Origin: Yoonia sediminilitoris | GTDB lineage: Bacteria > Pseudomonadota > Alphaproteobacteria > Rhodobacterales > Rhodobacteraceae | Reading direction: 5' to 3' | Assembly (NCBI RefSeq): GCF_003058085.1 | Contig: NZ_QBUD01000007.1 | Span: 123,133-187,132 of the forward strand | DNA length: 64,000 nucleotides | Part shown: piece after piece, positions 60,733-64,000 of the stretch | Position numbering within the stretch: the first letter of the stretch is position 1 | How the letters are laid out: every line of letters starts with the position of its first letter | Notes under the pieces: generated by a model | What the model saw: the letters and a program-made list of their open reading frames with translations, nothing else | Database searches by the model: none | What the model was told of the DNA's origin: nothing | Program-made: the position numbers and the translations under genes

Positions 60733-62415
60733 TTACGGATTGAAATTGTTTCGAGGTGAAGTGCGCCCAGTCGGCTGAGTCAGCCGCTCCTGATCTGGCT
60801 GGCGGACGCTTCGAGGTCCGCGATCCGGTGTCGTAGCGTGCTGCCGCTCTGCACCAAGGCCTCGGTCCAGCGCGCTTGATGCCCTTGATCGCTCACGGAT
60901 TTCGCCCAGCAGTTCAACAATTCTTGTTGCAATTTCGCGGACGCCAGCACGCAACTCGTCAAGTCGGAGGAGAAATTTGCGCTGGTCTTCCTCAAGAGTG
61001 CTTCGCAGCGTTTCAATTCGGCTTCCGAGCGCTCCAAAGCGGCTACGGACTGCTCGCAGGTGGTCGTCAACTCTTCCACGCACGCGAGCAATTCTTTTTC
61101 GAGTGGTGTCAGCATCTATTGGCTCTCCCTTAGTGATCTCACGCAAACGCTCCCGGACCTTGACCGCAGCGGACACGGTACGACTTCGCTGCCGGGAGGG
61201 TGTCGAAACACCTGACCAATTCCTCCAAGGCCAGTGGTGACTTCCACCCTCGGCGTTGACGAAGCTGAGGTCGGCTGAGGCGGTGATGGAAGGAGCATCA
61301 GGGCAATCAAGACCCCTGCGATGCCGCTGATCACTGCTCCGACCATCATCGGAGCCAGAAGCGTCATCAATCCGTCCCGGATCCAACCGATCCGTACCTG
61401 CTTCATCAGTTCGGCCGCTGTATTCGCCTTCTCGGTCCACAGTTCGCAATTCTGCATCTGGAGCGATATCCGCTGATCTATCGCCTGCGCCAGAGCGTCC
61501 ATATCGCGTGAGGTTGTATGCAGCGCGCTTGTCGCACGCTCTCTGATATCGCTGGTGAAGCTCTCCAACTCCGAAGCCAGCGAGTCGAGCTGAAGGTCTG
61601 CGCTTTCCGTCATCTTCTGCCGCAAACGCTGCTTCAATTGTTGCTTCGACGGTCCATTCTTCATCGAAAATTGCTCCCTTCAACCGGAACCGCTCCTTGG
61701 TTTCAGGATCGAATGCGGTGATGTATTTCTTGCCGAGACGAGGTGTTTCCCAACCCATCTCATGCAAAGCCGCGATCAGCGTTGAACGGTCCAAGACTAA
61801 ACCCTCTTCGATCAACTCAAAGAGCTGCTCATGGAGGCCTTCACGGCTCTTCGCACGCGTCGGAGCCTCTTTGCTTTTCTTGGCATCCTGCTGCCGTTTC
61901 GGATCGCGGGGATCAGCCCAAGCGTGTTGATGGTTCAGCATATCCGCAAGGGCGTCGAATTGTGGTTCGTGACCCGGCCGCGCAATGTTCATGCTGTTGC
62001 CGGTGACAAGTTCTTGACGAGGGACAACGAAATGAAGCTCAACGCGGCCCATGTGCGTGTGAGACACCCAAAGACATTCAAACTGGTGGTCTTGCAGCCC
62101 CGCAAAGGCCAGCTCTTCAAAAAGCCGCATCACCTCGCGTTGTTGTTCTTCAGTCGGAGCGTCGCCACGCTCAAAAGAGACTACGCCTGACGTGTAGGTC
62201 CAAGCATGACGGCAGGTATCGATCAAATGAATGGTCCGCTCAGGATCACCGGCCAGAACCTCTGGCCGAGGAGACCGAGTGACCATTTTAGGCAGGCCGT
62301 CACGACCGCAAATCACATCTCGGTTTTCGTCATATGCGATGACCTCCGTAGCGATCAGGTATTGGACCGGTCCCGCGCCCCCGCCTTTGCCCGTCGAAAA
62401 AAAGCGGATCATCAT
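60733..62415 (-). CDS. Mobilization relaxase, ColE1 MbeA-like (MOBP/HEN type)
   Basis: 560 residues. Start MMIRFFSTGKGGGAGPVQYL with catalytic Tyr19, HLIDTCRHAWTYTSGVVSF, and the metal motif LWVSHTHMGRVELHFVVP in which His119, Glu126 and His128 replace the usual His-Glu-Asn. From about 260 the protein is low-complexity and basic. It would nick oriT and stay covalently bound. Two other genes are nested in its 3' half. Overlaps mobC by 4 bp. Confidence 0.88.
   Translation of the reverse strand: MMIRFFSTGKGGGAGPVQYLIATEVIAYDENRDVICGRDGLPKMVTRSPRPEVLAGDPERTIHLIDTCRHAWTYTSGVVSFERGDAPTEEQQREVMRLFEELAFAGLQDHQFECLWVSHTHMGRVELHFVVPRQELVTGNSMNIARPGHEPQFDALADMLNHQHAWADPRDPKRQQDAKKSKEAPTRAKSREGLHEQLFELIEEGLVLDRSTLIAALHEMGWETPRLGKKYITAFDPETKERFRLKGAIFDEEWTVEATIEAAFAAEDDGKRRPSARLAGFGVGELHQRYQRACDKRAAYNLTRYGRSGAGDRSADIAPDAELRTVDREGEYSGRTDEAGTDRLDPGRIDDASGSDDGRSSDQRHRRGLDCPDAPSITASADLSFVNAEGGSHHWPWRNWSGVSTPSRQRSRTVSAAVKVRERLREITKGEPIDADTTRKRIARVRGRVDDHLRAVRSRFGALGSRIETLRSTLEEDQRKFLLRLDELRAGVREIATRIVELLGEIRERSRASSALDRGLGAERQHATTPDRGPRSVRQPDQERLTQPTGRTSPRNNFNP
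60780..61115 (-). CDS. MbeD-like entry-exclusion/mobilization protein, nested in the relaxase gene
   Basis: 111 residues. MLTPLEKELLACVEELTT and coiled-coil ERSEAELKRCEALL resemble ColE1 MbeD (starts MTELEKQLL, as I recall). Its ATG follows the TAG of the MbeB-like gene directly (TAGATG). Encoded in a different frame from the relaxase and wholly inside it, as in ColE1. Confidence 0.7.
   Translation of the reverse strand: MLTPLEKELLACVEELTTTCEQSVAALERSEAELKRCEALLRKTSANFSSDLTSCVLASAKLQQELLNCWAKSVSDQGHQARWTEALVQSGSTLRHRIADLEASASQIRSG
61116..61664 (-). CDS. MbeB-like mobilization protein, nested in the relaxase gene
   Basis: 182 residues. ATG at 61664 has GGGAG 8 bases upstream, good evidence for a real start. 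N-terminal basic/helical (KQQLKQRLRQKMTESADLQL), coiled coil, one membrane helix about 105-128 (MMVGAVISGIAGVLIALMLL), then a Pro/Gly tail. In ColE1 MbeB anchors the relaxosome to the membrane; same order and overlap here. Confidence 0.72.
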   Translation of the reverse strand: MKNGPSKQQLKQRLRQKMTESADLQLDSLASELESFTSDIRERATSALHTTSRDMDALAQAIDQRISLQMQNCELWTEKANTAAELMKQVRIGWIRDGLMTLLAPMMVGAVISGIAGVLIALMLLPSPPQPTSASSTPRVEVTTGLGGIGQVFRHPPGSEVVPCPLRSRSGSVCVRSLRESQ

Positions 62416-62867
62416 ATTCCGTCCTCCCGACTACCAATTTTCAACAGCTCAGACATCCGACGGTCGATAGCGACCAGCGCCGCGATCATGGCGCTAGCCT
62501 CCAACTGCTGAATGCTAGCGCCGCGCGAAATCTGCTCCCTCGCTTTCCGAGCAAGCTGCTGGACATCCCGTGTCGTGCGGCTCACCGCTAGAACAATCTC
62601 CGGGGACACATCTGGCGCGGGCTTACGACTTCTCGGGTCAGCCAACCCGAGTGCTTCACGCAGCAACTGCGACGCCGACACGCCTGCCGCCTTGGCCTTC
62701 GATTTGATCTCTACTTTCTCGGCTTTTGTGCAGCGAAGATCGATCTTCTCAGACAGCTTTTCGTCCTTGCCGTCGGAGCAATTGGTGGGGTTGGTAGGGG
62801 AGGCACGCCTCCCATGCCTGCCCGCGTCGCCAGACGTGGGTACACTTGCTGTTAGTCTATGCTGCAT
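62412..62867 (-). CDS. MobC-like relaxosome accessory protein
   Basis: 151 residues from the ATG at 62867 (MQHRLTASVPTSG). The conserved part SEKIDLRCTKAEKVEIKSKA and AAGVSASQLLREALG is the MobC/MbeC RHH domain that binds oriT. It overlaps the rep 3' end by 11 bp and the relaxase start by 4 bp, leaving no intergenic space for oriT on this side. Confidence 0.82.
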   Translation of the reverse strand: MQHRLTASVPTSGDAGRHGRRASPTNPTNCSDGKDEKLSEKIDLRCTKAEKVEIKSKAKAAGVSASQLLREALGLADPRSRKPAPDVSPEIVLAVSRTTRDVQQLARKAREQISRGASIQQLEASAMIAALVAIDRRMSELLKIGSREDGI

Positions 62868-63615
62868 CGGATAACGCCCCCACGCTGGAGGACTGCTCAA
62901 CCATTCGGCGGATCATGGACATCTGCTCTCGTAGAAGCTTGCTTCCGCGTGGCCCCGGACCCAGAGCTGGCAGGTAATAACCTGCTCTGCCCTCGTTCAT
63001 CGCCTTGGGCAACACCCGGTACAATTCGTCGATACCATGCCGGTGTAGGACTTCGTTCCAGTCGCGCTCCAAGCGACCTCCGCCACCCGGAACGAACACA
63101 AGGCTTTCGCCGGACTGCCTCCATTTTGGCAAGTCCGGCGGAACGCCTTTCTTTTTCTTGTGTTTTAGAGACTCTAGGTTTGGTGGACGTTTTTGTCCGC
63201 AAGCCACGGACACTTTTGTCCCAGAAGTCGGACATTTCTGTCCGCGCATTTGCCCATCACTACGGACATTTTCGTCCGGCTTTTCACCTTGGTTTTTCTC
63301 GCGTAAATTACTGGCAGCTTCATGACCAATCGGGTTGATCCGGTATGTCGTCGGAGCATCACTGCACTTTCCAGTCTCGATCAGGAACCACTTTGCACGG
63401 AGTTCCCTGATCGAGCGCTGGACAGTCTTAGTGCAGATATTTAGGTCTTTTGCGACGACAGAATGCGCGGTTAGCGCCCGCAATCGTTTTCCATTGAAGC
63501 GCACCATGACGATATACAACGCAATCTGTATAGAACGAGGACTGAGTGTGGTATCCCGTGAAATCAGGTTCAACCACTGGAATTTTACGTCTTTAAAGGG
63601 GAGGAGCTTAGCCAT
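62857..63615 (-). CDS. Winged-helix replication initiator (lambda O-like layout)
   Basis: 252 residues. N-terminal winged-helix domain about 10-100 (LSPRSIQIALYIVMVRF, TAHSVVAKDLNICTKTVQRS). The central part about 110-155 is Cys/Lys/Gly-rich (GQKCP, GTKVSVACGQKRPP) because its codons hold the iterons; then SLKHKKKKG (the AT-rich tract) and a C-terminal domain about 165-245. The layout matches phage lambda O, an inference from shape; Rep proteins of small plasmids are the alternative. Confidence 0.7.
   Translation of the reverse strand: MAKLLPFKDVKFQWLNLISRDTTLSPRSIQIALYIVMVRFNGKRLRALTAHSVVAKDLNICTKTVQRSIRELRAKWFLIETGKCSDAPTTYRINPIGHEAASNLREKNQGEKPDENVRSDGQMRGQKCPTSGTKVSVACGQKRPPNLESLKHKKKKGVPPDLPKWRQSGESLVFVPGGGGRLERDWNEVLHRHGIDELYRVLPKAMNEGRAGYYLPALGPGPRGSKLLREQMSMIRRMVEQSSSVGALSDAA
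63147..63277. other. Candidate replication origin inside the rep gene
   Basis: Four copies of GGAC-N6-GTCC: 63185-63198, 63208-63221, 63230-63243 and 63264-63277, start-to-start 23, 22 and 34 bp, roughly two or three helical turns. Downstream in rep orientation 63147-63180 is AT-rich (CTTTCTTTTTCTTG, GTTTTAGAG on the plus strand). Iterons plus AT tract inside the initiator gene is the lambda ori design. Confidence 0.65.
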
Positions 63616-63631
63616 GAGCCAGTCCCCCTTT

Positions 63632-63697
63632 TCCGTTTACAGCATCACTGTAAGTCGTTGATTTACCGCAGTGAACAAACAGGGTCCGTTTACAGCA
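63632..63697. repeat. Repeated TCCGTTTACAGCA near the right end
   Basis: Two identical 13-bp copies at 63632-63644 and 63685-63697. They share CGTTTACA with 34893-34913 at the left end. Possible integrase arm sites, or oriT or repressor sites. The rest of 63616-63724 shows no gene. Confidence 0.4.
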
Positions 63698-63724
63698 AAT
63701 TGGTTTAGAAACAACGGCGGTATA

Positions 63725-63772
63725 CGGATTGCAAATCCGTGTACACCGGTTCGATTCCGGTACTCGCCTCCA
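63725..63772 (+). repeat. Right attachment site (attR), partial tRNA-Cys copy
   Basis: 48 bp repeating the anticodon-to-CCA part of tRNA-Cys with one mismatch. The 5' half of a tRNA is absent, so it is not a functional gene. Marks the right edge of the element. Confidence 0.93.
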
Positions 63773-63873
63773 ATAAAATCAATGACTTAGCGTCATTTTT
63801 GAGCCCAAAATTATCATATACACATGATACACACTTTTGGCTTTGCGCTTAGTTGTGTTTACGTGGGCTGAAT

Positions 63874-63892
63874 CACTGTGTTGAACACAGTG
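63874..63892. repeat. 19-bp palindrome in the right flank
   Basis: CACTGTGTT-G-AACACAGTG, 9-bp perfect arms. Operator-like. No gene is visible in 63773-63990. Confidence 0.5.
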
Positions 63893-63964
63893 TTTGGCGT
63901 TACTGTGTCTGACGTCAGCGCCTATGGGTCCAAATAGCTGTATTTGCTAAGGGAGGGTTTGTTG

Positions 63965-63996
63965 CTCATCGTAGCCACTGAGGAGTGGACGATGAG
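63965..63996. repeat. Inverted repeat at the right edge, possible start of a further element
   Basis: CTCATCGT-AG-CCACT-GAGG-AGTGG-ACGATGAG. GAGG followed 8 bases later by ATG-AGA-AAG at 63992 could begin an open reading frame (Met-Arg-Lys, as in many IS3 OrfA proteins), cut off by the window end. Confidence 0.3.
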
Positions 63997-64000
63997 AAAG

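Larger units (their letters stand above)
34799..63772. mobile_element. Integrative and mobilizable element inserted in tRNA-Cys
   Basis: About 29 kb between two copies of the tRNA-Cys 3' end. It carries a tyrosine integrase and excisionase-like genes at the left and mobilization, partition and replication genes at the right, with defence-type and peptide-modification cargo between. It has no conjugation (type IV secretion) genes, so transfer would need a helper. Confidence 0.92.

Noticed and set aside
63185..63277. CRISPR array
   Set aside because: Repeats are 14-bp palindromes with 8-20-bp gaps inside a coding region; no cas genes. No CRISPR array was seen anywhere in the window.
63725..63772. 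Second tRNA-Cys
   Set aside because: Only the 3' half exists; upstream sequence does not form acceptor or D arms. It is attR.

Overview
The window looks like about 64 kb of chromosome from a marine Rhodobacteraceae (Roseobacter-group) alphaproteobacterium. This is inferred from protein families typical of that group (hflK/hflC, gor-rpiA, purA next to a DUF2842 gene, a DUF6524-like gene, secG-pyrG, a two-permease amino-acid ABC transporter, a fused glycine-betaine permease, MipA/OmpV, RlmJ) and from dense, GC-rich gene packing. No species marker such as 16S rRNA is present.

Positions 1 to about 34,300 are ordinary chromosome. In order: HflKC membrane protease regulator (minus), glutathione reductase and ribose-5-phosphate isomerase (minus), a glutathione S-transferase-like gene and L-serine dehydratase (plus), a frameshifted relic, a DMT exporter convergent with thiamine pyrophosphokinase, a very acidic 640-aa protein, a cupin, adenylosuccinate synthase, SecG and CTP synthase, a LysR regulator divergent from a membrane protein and a quinone-oxidoreductase-like gene, MipA/OmpV, RlmJ, a TerB-like protein, a polar amino-acid ABC operon followed by a glutamine amidotransferase/glutamine-synthetase-like pair, a GH13 alpha-glucosidase divergent from a glycine-betaine ABC operon, and a PAS-GAF-GGDEF diguanylate cyclase.

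Positions 34,799-63,772 are an integrated mobile element. A complete tRNA-Cys(GCA) sits at its left edge, and a 48-bp copy of the tRNA 3' end (one mismatch) marks the right edge. A tyrosine integrase lies just inside the left edge with two excisionase-like genes. The right part is plasmid-like: a winged-helix replication protein whose own gene carries four 14-bp palindromic iterons followed by an AT-rich tract, a MobC-like protein, a ColE1/MbeA-type relaxase with MbeB- and MbeD-like genes nested in another frame, and a ParA/small partition pair. It is best read as an integrative and mobilizable element derived from, or recombined with, a mobilizable plasmid.

Between these ends is cargo: a metallophosphoesterase operon led by a ParA-like ATPase with Arg in place of the P-loop Lys; an operon of three small proteins including a 37-aa Gly-rich peptide; an undescribed three-gene operon whose 1,212-aa protein contains what looks like a Lon-type (S16) Ser-Lys peptidase domain; a radical-SAM/SPASM peptide-modification cluster; a serine resolvase; a Gp37/Gp68-TcmP pair; a dual-OB/DUF488/DUF488 operon; and a cytosine methyltransferase/Vsr/MvaI-BcnI-type endonuclease system with a GHKL ATPase and a sigma-region-4-like protein. 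A roughly 105-bp control region is duplicated in inverted orientation on either side of the Lon-like operon, each copy reading into a different small gene. The Lon-like operon with its duplicated flanks is the best candidate for an undescribed system.
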